Positions 8,133 through 15,822 of a stretch of 27,817 nucleotides of DNA are shown in pieces. The stretch lies in assembly GCA_035310125.1 (NCBI GenBank), contig DATGEP010000144.1, positions 1-27,817 on the forward strand, read 5' to 3'. A model generated the notes under the pieces. That model was not told the DNA's origin. It saw only the letters and a list, made by a program, of their open reading frames with translations, and ran no database searches. Position 1 is the first letter of the stretch; each line of letters opens with the position of its first letter. Position numbers and translations under genes: made by a program. Source of the DNA: DATGEP01 sp035310125. GTDB lineage: Bacteria; Chloroflexota; Ktedonobacteria; Ktedonobacterales; JADMIN01.

Positions 8133-9515
8133 TCATCCAGCCTGCCAGAATACCCGTTGTGTCAGTGCCACCAGGCCGGCCACGGCAAATATGGCTCCGC
8201 CAGCGATGAAAAGCCATGCTACGTTCGGTACCAGGCTGGCAGCCACGCCATACGCCGCGATTGAAAGCGGTGTCCCGCCCAAGGTGCCCAGCATCACAAA
8301 GCTCATCATCCGGCCCATCATCTCCATCGGAATCGCCTGCTGGATCAGCGTTATGAAGAGCACGTTGCTGAGCGCGATAACTAAGCCCATCATCGCGAAG
8401 GTGACTGTTAGGGGCAATACCCCGCCCAGGAATGGCGCTACCGCGATGAGCAGCGCTACGGGCAGTAGCGTCACAATCGCCACCAACGCCTTGTGCCGGA
8501 GCTTCGAGGCGGCTCCCGCCACCAAGGCGCCGAGAATTGATCCAAGACCGAATCCGCCGATGACGATCCCAAACGCTTGCGGTCCGCTTCCAATGCCGAC
8601 CCACTGCTTCAACAGCAGCGGCAGCGCCACATCGAACAGTCCATTTGCCGCAAAATTAGCCACAAGCGAAAGAACGAGCAGTGTAAAGAGGAAGCGTGAC
8701 GTTCGCAAAAACCGATATGCCTCTCCGAGGTCGCGCAGAGTGCCCCCCTTTCGCGGAGTAGCCGGATCGGTCGCTCCCTGTGCCTGTTTCTCGCGCTTCG
8801 GTACACGGATTAGCGCGAGCGAGATAACCGATACCAGGAACGACACCGCATCGGCAACAAAGCCGAGCGCCAGCTTGGTTGCGCCCAGCACCACGCCCGC
8901 CACTCCCGGGCCGATGAGGTTGCTGGTCTGCAAAGTCAGTTGCTCGAAGCTATTTCCCGCTTGTAGTGCGTTGGCCGGCAAGAGAAACGGCACCATCGAG
9001 GAAGATGCCGGATAAAACAGACCGCCTGCAATACCGAGCAGCGCCGATAGGAGGAGCAATACCCACAGCGGCGGTGTGCTTGCCAGCGCCAGCGCTGCCA
9101 GCACCGAGATAGTGATGAGTCGCGCAACGTCTGAGCCAAGCATCAGTGCACGCGGCCCATAGCGGTCCGCCAGCACGCCGCCGACCAGCGAAAACACGCC
9201 CAAGGTTGCCGCCGCAACGCCCGTGACGAGCGCGAGCGCGGCTGCTGAGTCCGCCACCTGTAGCACAAGCCAGGGCAGGGCGACGAAGTAGAACTGGTCG
9301 CCCAGACGAGACACACTCTGACCGGCGATCAGCCTGCGAAAATTGGCGACCCGCAGCGGAGCGAAGAATCCGGAGCTCTTCTCTGCTTGCGGCGTACCCG
9401 TCGGCGGTTCTTGGATAAATTCGGCAGAACGCAAGCCGTCATTGACGCTCCGTTCACTGGTCATCACGCTCGCCGGTTCGTCTGATACGTCAGCCCCCCT
9501 CAGGCTATCTGACAT
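8133..9515 (-). CDS. MFS transporter, EntS/macrolide-efflux-like (12 TM)
   Basis: The 460-aa product is a major facilitator superfamily exporter of the MFS_3 type (enterobactin exporter EntS and macrolide efflux relatives). It opens with a hydrophilic tail of about 50 residues, then FFAPLRVANFRRLIAGQSVSRLGDQFYFVALPWLV in pieces typical of this group. The loop 2-3 motif is GGVLADRYGPRALM, and about 12 hydrophobic segments follow. A central cytoplasmic loop (PKREKQAQGATDPATPRKGG) separates the two halves. ATG 9515 is preferred because AGGAG lies 7 nt upstream; a TTG at 9542 would lie before that site. The substrate cannot be told from sequence. It has its own strong promoter and probable operator just downstream of recJ. 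Confidence 0.88.
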   Translation of the reverse strand: MSDSLRGADVSDEPASVMTSERSVNDGLRSAEFIQEPPTGTPQAEKSSGFFAPLRVANFRRLIAGQSVSRLGDQFYFVALPWLVLQVADSAAALALVTGVAAATLGVFSLVGGVLADRYGPRALMLGSDVARLITISVLAALALASTPPLWVLLLLSALLGIAGGLFYPASSSMVPFLLPANALQAGNSFEQLTLQTSNLIGPGVAGVVLGATKLALGFVADAVSFLVSVISLALIRVPKREKQAQGATDPATPRKGGTLRDLGEAYRFLRTSRFLFTLLVLSLVANFAANGLFDVALPLLLKQWVGIGSGPQAFGIVIGGFGLGSILGALVAGAASKLRHKALVAIVTLLPVALLIAVAPFLGGVLPLTVTFAMMGLVIALSNVLFITLIQQAIPMEMMGRMMSFVMLGTLGGTPLSIAAYGVAASLVPNVAWLFIAGGAIFAVAGLVALTQRVFWQAG

Positions 9516-9650
9516 AACGCTCTCCTCTTCGCCCAATCTCAATACGCTGACTCGCTGTTGCTACCTGGCCACTGGCCCGCAGGGCACAGATGAGCTCCTG
9601 TAACCATACTTTCCAGTCTGTTTTCCGACCACAACATCCCCATTGTTTGC

Positions 9651-9668
9651 ATACTATCTAGTCGGTAT
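9651..9668. promoter_or_regulatory. candidate repressor operator of the MFS gene
   Basis: An 18-bp dyad with the pattern ATAC-N3-CTAG-N3-GTAT lies at the predicted transcription start of the MFS gene, next to its -10 box. ATACTA recurs at 9673-9678. Such sites fit a TetR-, MarR- or PadR-type repressor. No regulator gene is adjacent, so the cognate protein is probably encoded elsewhere. Confidence 0.45.
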
Positions 9669-9672
9669 ACGA

Positions 9673-9701
9673 ATACTAACGTACACGGGGTTGCTTGTCA
9701 A
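9673..9701 (-). promoter_or_regulatory. near-consensus promoter of the MFS gene
   Basis: Read on the minus strand, TTGACA (9701-9696), a 17-bp spacer and TAGTAT (9678-9673) form a near-perfect sigma70 promoter. It starts 16 bp after the recJ stop and predicts a leader of about 150 nt. Confidence 0.75.
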
Positions 9702-9716
9702 GAGGGAACGAAAAAG

Positions 9717-11567
9717 CTATGGGAGGGGGGCGGCTAGCGTCTCAATATGCGGCAGCCACTCTGACTCTGCGGATGCGGAGCGGTGATACTTGCGCAAGGT
9801 GTAGGCGACGTCCACTGATGGCAGGCTGCTCAGTGCGGATCGGACGGCTTCGCAGATTTCGCCTCGTCGCGACCAAACGAACTCGCGCGTCATACCACCA
9901 TGTGCGATCCGCAGGCGTAAGGTGCGTCCCTCCACGCCGCTGCGCCGGCATCCGATGATGCGAGCGCCGGGACAAAGAAACACTGGCTCGGCGAAGCCCG
10001 CGCCAAACGGCTCCATTTTTTCCAGGTCGCCGTACACGTCCGAGTCTGGCCCAATGCGGCGCAACGCGAGCCGGCAATCCACCTGTACCGGAGCTATGCT
10101 TTGCCGGTCGTCACCACGCGCCTCTGTGACCGGCGTAGTATTCAGCGGAAAGCAGCTCTCGAGGTATGTCAAGAATTCTGGAAACACCTCGCTAGGCAGT
10201 GTGAAGCCAGCCGCCTGCGCGTGGCCGCCGAAGCGCTTGAAGAAGTCAGCACGCACCGCGAGCACATCACCCAGGTTGACGCCGACCGGCCCACGCGCGG
10301 AGCCACGAGATTCCATTCCATCGTGACTGATCACAAAAGCTGGCCGGTGGTATTCGTCCGCCAGCCGCCCCGCAACTAGGCCAAGCACTCCAAGGGGCCA
10401 GTTGTGGCCCTGGGCGACCACTATACCCGCGCTCGTCTCTAACTGTATGGCTGCCTGTTCGCGGGCCGCGACGATGACTTGTTCGGTGACGGTTTGCCGC
10501 TGAATATTGAGTGCTTCGACCTCGCGTGCGAGCCGATCCGCACTGTGGCTGTCTGTCGCGAGCAGCAAATCTATCGCGAGAAGTGGGTTGCCCATTCTCC
10601 CGCAGGCGTTTATACGCGGCGCAATGCCAAACGAGATGTCACGTGCGCCGATCTCACTCGACCGCAAACGAGCCATAGTGAGCAACGCCCGGACGCCGGC
10701 TCGCGGCGACAGCCTAATCTGATCCAATCCCGCACGCGTAAGCGCCCAGTTCGACGGTGACAGGGGGGCAACGTCCGCGATTGTACCGATGGCGACTAGA
10801 TCCAATAGCTCTGCCAGTGATGTCGCACCCGCCGATGAGCCAGCCAGCAGCGACTCAGCCACACGGAACGCCACACCGACGCCAGCCAGATCTTTCTCCG
10901 CCGAGGTGTCGCCATCTTGATGTGGGTTGAGAACCGCATAGGCAGGTGCCAGTGGGCCATGTGGCGGGTGGTGATCGGTGATGATCACATCCAACCCCAA
11001 CGCGCTCGCCCGCTCCACCTCAGCCACATTCGCGGTGCCGCAGTCGGTTGTGACGATTAACTTTGTGCCATCTTGTGCGAGCTCCTGAACCGCTTCGATG
11101 TTCAGCCCGCGACCATCGTCATCCCTTCGGGGGATGTATGGGCGCGCGTTTGCTCCCAGGCCGCGCAGTGCCAGCGTAAGCAACGCACAGGACGTGATGC
11201 CGTCACAATCGAAGTCACCGAAGACGACGATACGCTCATTTCTGCCAATCGCCTGACGGATCCGCTCCACGGCGCGGTCGAGATGCAGAAGTGCTGGACC
11301 AATTGCCCGCCAGTTGCCGCTAAGGAATGCGGCGATACCATTCGCGCCCGACACACCACGGTTGTGCAGAAGCTGGACGATGAGTGGTGACCGGCCCGCA
11401 ACGTCGTTCAGGATATCCGCTGGCAATTCGTGTGCTCGCTGCATTGGGCGCGTATGACCGAAGACTTTTGTAAACGCCGTAGAATCCGCGACATCGTGAC
11501 GGGACTGTGGCTCAGGGTGAGGATGCGCATCAGCCTGGGATGGTGTGCCGGAGGAAGTATCGGTCAT
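9717..11567 (-). CDS. recJ: single-stranded-DNA-specific exonuclease RecJ
   Basis: The 616-aa product is the 5'-3' ssDNA exonuclease RecJ, acting in recombination and mismatch or base-excision repair. DHH-family motifs are in order: GDFDCDGIT (117-125), TTDCG (173-177) and ITDHH (196-200), then NACGRMG. The DHHA1 part carries SRGSARG and FGGHAQAAGFT, and a C-terminal OB-like domain follows. The usual first motif reads DYDVDG; here it is DFDCDG with the metal-binding Asp residues kept. The start is uncertain. ATG 11567 fits the upstream promoter and length, but Met42 (11444) aligns better with the usual RecJ N-terminus. The first 40 residues are polar and unconserved-looking. Extension to 12008 is rejected because it crosses a gene on the other strand. 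Confidence 0.93.
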   Translation of the reverse strand: MTDTSSGTPSQADAHPHPEPQSRHDVADSTAFTKVFGHTRPMQRAHELPADILNDVAGRSPLIVQLLHNRGVSGANGIAAFLSGNWRAIGPALLHLDRAVERIRQAIGRNERIVVFGDFDCDGITSCALLTLALRGLGANARPYIPRRDDDGRGLNIEAVQELAQDGTKLIVTTDCGTANVAEVERASALGLDVIITDHHPPHGPLAPAYAVLNPHQDGDTSAEKDLAGVGVAFRVAESLLAGSSAGATSLAELLDLVAIGTIADVAPLSPSNWALTRAGLDQIRLSPRAGVRALLTMARLRSSEIGARDISFGIAPRINACGRMGNPLLAIDLLLATDSHSADRLAREVEALNIQRQTVTEQVIVAAREQAAIQLETSAGIVVAQGHNWPLGVLGLVAGRLADEYHRPAFVISHDGMESRGSARGPVGVNLGDVLAVRADFFKRFGGHAQAAGFTLPSEVFPEFLTYLESCFPLNTTPVTEARGDDRQSIAPVQVDCRLALRRIGPDSDVYGDLEKMEPFGAGFAEPVFLCPGARIIGCRRSGVEGRTLRLRIAHGGMTREFVWSRRGEICEAVRSALSSLPSVDVAYTLRKYHRSASAESEWLPHIETLAAPLP

Positions 11568-11626
11568 TCGCCTGTGCTGCCCTTCAATCGTCGAGACATG
11601 AAACTCCGGCGCGCCAGAGTCTTTGT

Positions 11627-11656
11627 ATTGTATGGGGATTGGCACGCGCCATGCAA
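11627..11656 (-). promoter_or_regulatory. candidate recJ promoter
   Basis: On the minus strand, TTGCAT (11656-11651), an 18-bp spacer and TACAAT (11632-11627) lie about 60 bp before ATG 11567. This supports a recJ start at or downstream of 11567. Confidence 0.5.
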
Positions 11657-11702
11657 TAGGATCACGCAGACGATTAGGACGCTTGCGAGAGGATGTTCTC
11701 CC

Positions 11703-11918
11703 ATGTTGCCACCAGAATACGCGAATAACACCAACGGTCGCCCTACAACATTGAGCGGCAATTTTACTGAAGACGAAGTCCTCCGGTTGACGCAGCTGCG
11801 CGTCAACTTCCACGCACACGCGGAGTATCTGGAGCGGGTGAAAGATGAGCGCAGACTGGAGTTTGCACGCTGGCTCCTGGACCACGGCAAGTTGAGCGAG
11901 GCATGCGTTGAGATGTAG
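11703..11918 (+). CDS. small conserved-looking hypothetical protein (71 aa)
   Basis: The 71-aa product starts at ATG 11703 with AGAGG about 10 nt upstream. The first 18 residues are polar. The rest is a compact helical unit: NFTEDEVLRLTQLRVNF, AHAEYLERVKDERRLEF and ARWLLDHGKLSE in sequence. The amphipathic spacing and charged helices look like a real folded three-helix protein, not a chance frame. I know no named family and no enzyme motif is visible. It diverges from recJ and converges with hemW. The opposite-strand extension of recJ covering it looks unlike RecJ, which favours this gene. The helical form would suit protein or nucleic-acid binding, but that is a guess. Confidence 0.7.
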   Translation: MLPPEYANNTNGRPTTLSGNFTEDEVLRLTQLRVNFHAHAEYLERVKDERRLEFARWLLDHGKLSEACVEM

Positions 11919-11929
11919 GGAAGGGAACG

Positions 11930-12009
11930 GTTGCGGTACGCAACTGCAAGGAAGCAATTTGCTCGCGGCATGGCCGTGATCGTACCCGCTTGCCGTACCC
12001 ACCGGCAAG
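11930..12009. terminator. two hairpins between convergent genes
   Basis: In the gap between the 71-aa gene (+) and hemW (-), a perfect 6-bp hairpin lies at 11930-11944 (GTTGCG-GTA-CGCAAC). A 7-bp hairpin lies at 11989-12009 (CTTGCCG / CGGCAAG). Neither has a T-tract. They may end transcription from the two sides. Confidence 0.4.
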
Positions 12010-12023
12010 GACTGCTGTCGGCC

Positions 12024-13277
12024 CTATTTCGTGGTGGCTTCCTCGCGGTCCGGCAGCAGTCGCTCGAACACTTCGTTGCCAAGGAGCCGGCCTCGTGGCG
12101 TTAATCGCAGACGGTCGTTGCGCGTTTCGATCAGATCATAGTCCCATGCTAATGAGAGCCGATCGCTGAAGACACGCTCGAACTCTACGCCGTACCGTTG
12201 GGCAAAAGCGCTCATATCAACGCCTTCGACAAGGCGCATGCCCAGCATAGCAGTTTCTGCCATCTCCAGGGCGCGAGGAATCGTTTCGTCCTCGACGATC
12301 GCCCCGCCCGGAAGGCGATCGCCAGCGGAAGCTGCACTCTCTACGTGTGCCGCGAGCGTATCGCGTACTTTCTTAATGTAGCCACGTATCGGGCGGGACT
12401 CGGAATACCGATGGCCACCAAACCAGCCGTGTGCTCCGGCTCCTAGCCCGACATAGGGCAGATTGTGCCAGTACGTAAGATTGTGGCGGCATTCATGTCC
12501 AGGCTTTGCCCAGTTCGATATTTCGTAGTGGACGTAGCCAGCCGCTTTCATTTGTTCCTCCGCCAGCTCGTACATGTCCGCGGCGAGATCTTCATCTACG
12601 GGCGTCACCTGACCCTGGCGTACCCATTTGAAGAGCGGCGTGCCTTCCTCGACGATGAGCGAGTAGAGTGAGAGGTGTTCCGGCGCTAAGGCGATGGCGC
12701 GTTCGAGGGTTTCAGACCATGTGCGCAGCGACTGGCCGGGCAGCGCGTAGATGAAATCCAGGTTGATATTGGTGAAGCCCGCCGCGCGCCCTGCTGCCAG
12801 CGCCGTCTCAATCTCTTTCGGACTATGGATGCGTCCCATCCAGCGTAACAGGTCCGCATCAAAACTCTGCGCACCCATACTTAGCCGGTTCACTCCGAGC
12901 GCTCGTACCCGATCCAGGTGCTTGTATTCGAGAGTGCCTGGATTGGCCTCAAGAGTAATCTCGGCGTCCATATCCACTTCGAAAGACTTACGTGCGGCTT
13001 GAAGGAGCGCTCGCACCTGTTCGGCTTCCAGCAGACTAGGTGTACCACCTCCGAAGAAGATGGTGCGACACCGACGGCGCTCGTCCCCCGCGAGGCGTGT
13101 GCGCTGCCCGGCGAAGTTGATTTCGGCACACAGCGCATCCACATATTGTTCGCCAAAGCCCAGCATTCCAGCGTACGAATTGAAATCGCAGTAGTGACAC
13201 TTTGCCTGGCAAAACGGAATATGGAGATACAGGGAAATGGTATCTAACAAGTCTGGACGCATAATGAGCCATTTCAT
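12024..13277 (-). CDS. hemW: radical SAM heme chaperone HemW
   Basis: The 417-aa product is HemW, the HemN-like radical SAM protein now regarded as a heme chaperone; older annotations call it oxygen-independent coproporphyrinogen III oxidase. The [4Fe-4S] motif C-x3-C-x2-C is at residues 23, 27 and 30 (PFCQAKCHYCDF). It is followed by FFGGGTPSLL, LEANPGT, RLSMGAQSFD and NLDFIYALPGQ, and by the HemW-typical YEISNWAKPGHECRHNLTYW. A HemN C-terminal winged domain ends the protein. True HemN has an extra Cys in the cluster motif, which is missing here. The start is ATG 13277 or 13262 (MRPDLL); neither has a clear Shine-Dalgarno. It lies 82 bp after the foldase gene, past a hairpin. Confidence 0.93.
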   Translation of the reverse strand: MKWLIMRPDLLDTISLYLHIPFCQAKCHYCDFNSYAGMLGFGEQYVDALCAEINFAGQRTRLAGDERRRCRTIFFGGGTPSLLEAEQVRALLQAARKSFEVDMDAEITLEANPGTLEYKHLDRVRALGVNRLSMGAQSFDADLLRWMGRIHSPKEIETALAAGRAAGFTNINLDFIYALPGQSLRTWSETLERAIALAPEHLSLYSLIVEEGTPLFKWVRQGQVTPVDEDLAADMYELAEEQMKAAGYVHYEISNWAKPGHECRHNLTYWHNLPYVGLGAGAHGWFGGHRYSESRPIRGYIKKVRDTLAAHVESAASAGDRLPGGAIVEDETIPRALEMAETAMLGMRLVEGVDMSAFAQRYGVEFERVFSDRLSLAWDYDLIETRNDRLRLTPRGRLLGNEVFERLLPDREEATTK

Positions 13278-13291
13278 GTGAATCAAACATT

Positions 13292-13329
13292 CCGGGACGG
13301 CACACTCCCATGTGGAGGTACCGTCCCGG
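13292..13329 (-). terminator. hairpin between foldase gene and hemW
   Basis: The arms CCGGGACGG and CCGTCCCGG (13292-13300, 13321-13329) pair perfectly, and an inner CTCC/GGAG stem extends the structure. It lies 30 nt after the foldase stop and 14 nt before the hemW start. It could stop the foldase transcript, or act as an attenuator or processing site ahead of hemW. Confidence 0.55.
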
Positions 13330-13359
13330 TTATCGTAGCACAACCGCGAGTTCCGCGAC

Positions 13360-14685
13360 CTATGGAAGTCCGCCGGGCTGTCCGTTGGGAGCGCCCGGAA
13401 CGCCACCCTGCGGAGCCTCGCTCGGAAGCTTCGCGTTCAGATCCGGCAACACGGGAAGATTGCGGGCGGCGGTGAGCATCGTGGAGTCTGGAGTGCTGAT
13501 GTGAGTATTTACATCTGCCTTTGCGCCTGAGATCCACTGCGCCACAGCGTTTGACTGCGCCGCCTTAAGTAACGTGGGATCAACGGCGCGGCTCGGATCA
13601 ATCTCCACCAACTGAATGACATCGAACGTGCCGGTCGAGTCCTTCAACGGCGTGGTCGTCATATCGCCAATTTTGCGATTCGCGGCGAATGCCCAGTTAT
13701 CAATAGCCTGATCGCCGGTATAGTTGGTCACCCACCCCATGTCGCCGCCGGTATTTTTCGTGTTCGCATCGAGCGAATCTTTCTTGGCAAGCGTGGACCA
13801 GAGCGTGACGTTGTTGGGGTCCTTGAGCAGAGCCGTCAATACATTCTGCGCATCCTTCTCACTATTGAGCTGGATTCGGCGCAGATGAACCTGCTTGGTC
13901 GGTGAGACGATCTGTGCGGAGAGGTATGTCTGGAGCAAGTCGCGGCGCTGATGCACCGCGATAGCCGCTCGCACGTCGGCTTCGGTTATGCCGTTCTTCG
14001 CAAGGAAATCCGCATAACTCTCGTTTCCGGGGAATGCCTTCTTGAACGTGGCAAGCGCCGCGTCAATGGCGCTGCTGCTTGGTTCCAGTGTCGCAGTGGG
14101 GACGTGGCTCTGGCGCTCCAGCACCTTGTCCTGCTGCTGAATGAGCTGATCTTCCACGAGCGCCGTGATGACGGCCTGCGTGATGGCGGATTGCTGGTAA
14201 TTTGCTTCGTTTGCCTGGATCTGCGTGGTGACGATCTGGTTCTGCGTGTTGGCGTTCTTGTCGCCCTTCGCCGCCGCGGCCTGGTCCGTAGCCTGCTGCT
14301 TGATCTCGCTTTGCAGCGTGTTCCAGAGAACTTGCGCGTCGTAGGCAAGCTGCTTCTGGTAGGTTGCCTGGGAAACACCGACACCGTTGACGGTAACGAT
14401 GGCTTCATTCGGAATGATAATGTTCTGCTGGATCACACCGAAGACAAAGACGAAAATAACCGCGACGATGATCAATCCAAAGAAGCTGAAAACGGCCCGT
14501 CGCTGAATCTGCTGTTTCTGCATGCGGGTGAGCTGCTTGCCCCACCCAAATATCAGCGGTGTGCCATCGCGGCGACCGTCAATGCGTGCCGTTTGTCGGC
14601 GGAATAAACTTCCCGATTTCGCACTTGTGCTCTTCGCGCGAGTGCGACGCTTCGTCGGAGGTTTTTGCAGCGTCTGGTTGCTCAT
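13360..14685 (-). CDS. membrane-anchored parvulin-type peptidyl-prolyl isomerase (SurA/PrsA-like)
   Basis: The 441-aa product is a foldase of the SurA/PrsA kind. It has a basic cytoplasmic tail (1-64), one transmembrane helix (about 65-87, VFSFFGLIIVAVIFVFVFGV) and an extracytoplasmic Gln/Ala-rich helical region typical of the SurA N-domain. A PpiC-type rotamase domain follows: VHLRRIQLNSEKDA, then LAKKDSLD, GGDMGWV and a closing FDVIQLVEID. The tail is Gly/Pro-rich. No lipobox is present, so it is held by the helix, unlike PrsA lipoproteins. It lies 99 bp after rpsR on the same strand and may be read from the rpsF promoter or a weak one of its own. It probably assists folding of exported proteins. 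Confidence 0.85.
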   Translation of the reverse strand: MSNQTLQKPPTKRRTRAKSTSAKSGSLFRRQTARIDGRRDGTPLIFGWGKQLTRMQKQQIQRRAVFSFFGLIIVAVIFVFVFGVIQQNIIIPNEAIVTVNGVGVSQATYQKQLAYDAQVLWNTLQSEIKQQATDQAAAAKGDKNANTQNQIVTTQIQANEANYQQSAITQAVITALVEDQLIQQQDKVLERQSHVPTATLEPSSSAIDAALATFKKAFPGNESYADFLAKNGITEADVRAAIAVHQRRDLLQTYLSAQIVSPTKQVHLRRIQLNSEKDAQNVLTALLKDPNNVTLWSTLAKKDSLDANTKNTGGDMGWVTNYTGDQAIDNWAFAANRKIGDMTTTPLKDSTGTFDVIQLVEIDPSRAVDPTLLKAAQSNAVAQWISGAKADVNTHISTPDSTMLTAARNLPVLPDLNAKLPSEAPQGGVPGAPNGQPGGLP

Positions 14686-14784
14686 AGCTCGTCCAGCGTC
14701 TCCCCAGATGTGAACCAGCTACCGGCGGGTGAGCCATGCGCCTGACTGAATCAAGCGATGGCAGACACGCCGGCATGCACGATA

Positions 14785-15126
14785 TTATGAGCCGCGAATA
14801 TGTGCGGCCGTGTATGGCAGCAGCGCCATAAAGCGCGCGTTCTTCAACGCGACGCTTAAGCGGCGCTGGTGTTTGGCGCAGGTTCCCGTCTTTCGGCGCG
14901 GCTCGATCTTGCCGCGATCAGAGAGGTACCGGCGCAGACGCCCGACATCTTTGTAGTCTATTTCCTTGATATGATCAACACAGAACGTGCAGACCTTCCG
15001 GCGCGAGCGGAAATCGCGCCCGCGCCCACCAAATGAGCGGGCCGGGCGATCCCCCTGCGGACGGTCGCCCGATAGCCGCTCGCCCCCCGGTGCGCCAAAG
15101 CCGCCGGTATCTCGTCGCTGCTGCAT
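14785..15126 (-). CDS. rpsR: 30S ribosomal protein S18
   Basis: The 113-aa product is ribosomal protein S18, which pairs with S6 on the 30S platform. The core VCTFCVDHIKEIDYKDVG followed by LRRYLSDRGKIEPRRKTG and HQRRLSVALKNARFMALLPY is unmistakable. Cys46, Cys49, Cys83 and His86 are placed for a zinc site, the 'C+' form of S18. The first 45 residues are a Gly/Arg-rich extension longer than usual. ATG 15126 is chosen for AGGAG 7 nt upstream. It is third in the rpsF-ssb-rpsR order, 228 bp after ssb, an unusually long gap filled with hairpins. Confidence 0.97.
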   Translation of the reverse strand: MQQRRDTGGFGAPGGERLSGDRPQGDRPARSFGGRGRDFRSRRKVCTFCVDHIKEIDYKDVGRLRRYLSDRGKIEPRRKTGTCAKHQRRLSVALKNARFMALLPYTAAHIRGS

Positions 15127-15155
15127 TACGCTGCTCCTGAATCTGTGGTAACTCG

Positions 15156-15187
15156 ACCCTGTCACCGACGATGATTGGTGACAGGGT
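15156..15187 (-). promoter_or_regulatory. 11-bp leader hairpin upstream of rpsR
   Basis: The perfect arms 15156-15166 and 15177-15187 (ACCCTGTCACC / GGTGACAGGGT) enclose a 10-nt loop, 30 nt before the rpsR start. The location suggests control of S18 translation, possibly by S6:S18, but the known S6:S18 site normally lies before rpsF. The function is inferred. Confidence 0.5.
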
Positions 15188-15262
15188 ACGTGCTCCTCGC
15201 ACTCTGCAATTCAAGTGTCTGAACCGCCGCGAAGGGCGGGACGACACCTCACGTGTGGGATG

Positions 15263-15295
15263 GCTGGCGCATACTGCGAGATCACATGCGCCAGC
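15263..15295 (-). promoter_or_regulatory. 10-bp hairpin in the ssb-rpsR gap
   Basis: The perfect 10-bp arms 15263-15272 and 15286-15295 (GCTGGCGCAT / ATGCGCCAGC) enclose a 13-nt loop. It is the middle of three consecutive hairpins in this gap and could be a processing or attenuation element. Confidence 0.5.
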
Positions 15296-15311
15296 ACGTG
15301 CGAACGATGTG

Positions 15312-15340
15312 GCCTGGCACGGCGAGGCGCCGCGCCAGGC
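15312..15340 (-). terminator. hairpin just after ssb
   Basis: GCCTGGC/GCCAGGC outer arms and CGGCG/CGCCG inner arms, with one mismatch between them, form a GC-rich hairpin starting 14 nt after the ssb stop. It has no T-tract. It may cause partial termination between ssb and rpsR. Confidence 0.5.
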
Positions 15341-15354
15341 TCGAATCTGATTGG

Positions 15355-15756
15355 CTAGAACGGAATATCGTCCGCTCCAACGTCGCCGTCGCCGTAACCT
15401 CCGCCAGCCGAGTGCTGCTCTTGAGACGCTTTCGAATCGAGCATTTCCATGCCAGAAGCAACGACTTCCCAGGCCGTTACCTCAAGGTTGTCCTTATTGG
15501 TGTACTTGCGTGAAGTCATGCGACCCTCGATGTACACCTTGGACCCCTTGTGGAGATAGCTGCTGCACCTTTCGGCAAGTTGCTCCCAGGCGACGATGTT
15601 GAACCACTGGGTCTCTTTCTGGCGCTCGTCAGTCTCGCGGCCACCCGTGTATCGGCTGACGGCCAGCGAGAACTTCGTGATTGCCTTGCCAGCTGGCGTA
15701 TAGCTCATCTCGGGATCGCGCCCCAGGTTGCCAATGAGCATAATCTTGTTGAGCAT
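15355..15756 (-). CDS. ssb: single-stranded DNA-binding protein
   Basis: The 133-aa product is SSB, which coats ssDNA in replication and repair and recruits partner proteins. The OB fold covers about residues 1-105 (MLNKIMLIGNLGRDPE, then TQWFNIVAWEQLAE and GSKVYIEGRM). A short Gly-rich linker follows, then the canonical acidic tip GADDIPF, the docking peptide for partners, which include RecJ in other bacteria. ATG 15756 follows a purine-rich AAGGGAAGGG. The linker is short for the family. It lies between rpsF and rpsR as in most bacteria, 66 bp after rpsF. Confidence 0.97.
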   Translation of the reverse strand: MLNKIMLIGNLGRDPEMSYTPAGKAITKFSLAVSRYTGGRETDERQKETQWFNIVAWEQLAERCSSYLHKGSKVYIEGRMTSRKYTNKDNLEVTAWEVVASGMEMLDSKASQEQHSAGGGYGDGDVGADDIPF

Positions 15757-15822
15757 GACTGCCCTTCCCTTCTCAGGCGCATACCAGGGCCGCTGTCACG
15801 CCGTCCGCATGCGCTCCGAGAT

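Noticed and set aside
11568..12008. Upstream extension of recJ by 147 codons
   Set aside because: It does not resemble RecJ, crosses the predicted recJ promoter and runs antisense to the 71-aa gene.
13951..14607. Plus-strand frame of 218 codons opposite the foldase gene
   Set aside because: Mirror of a Gln/Ala-rich coding sequence; no motif and no ribosome-binding site.
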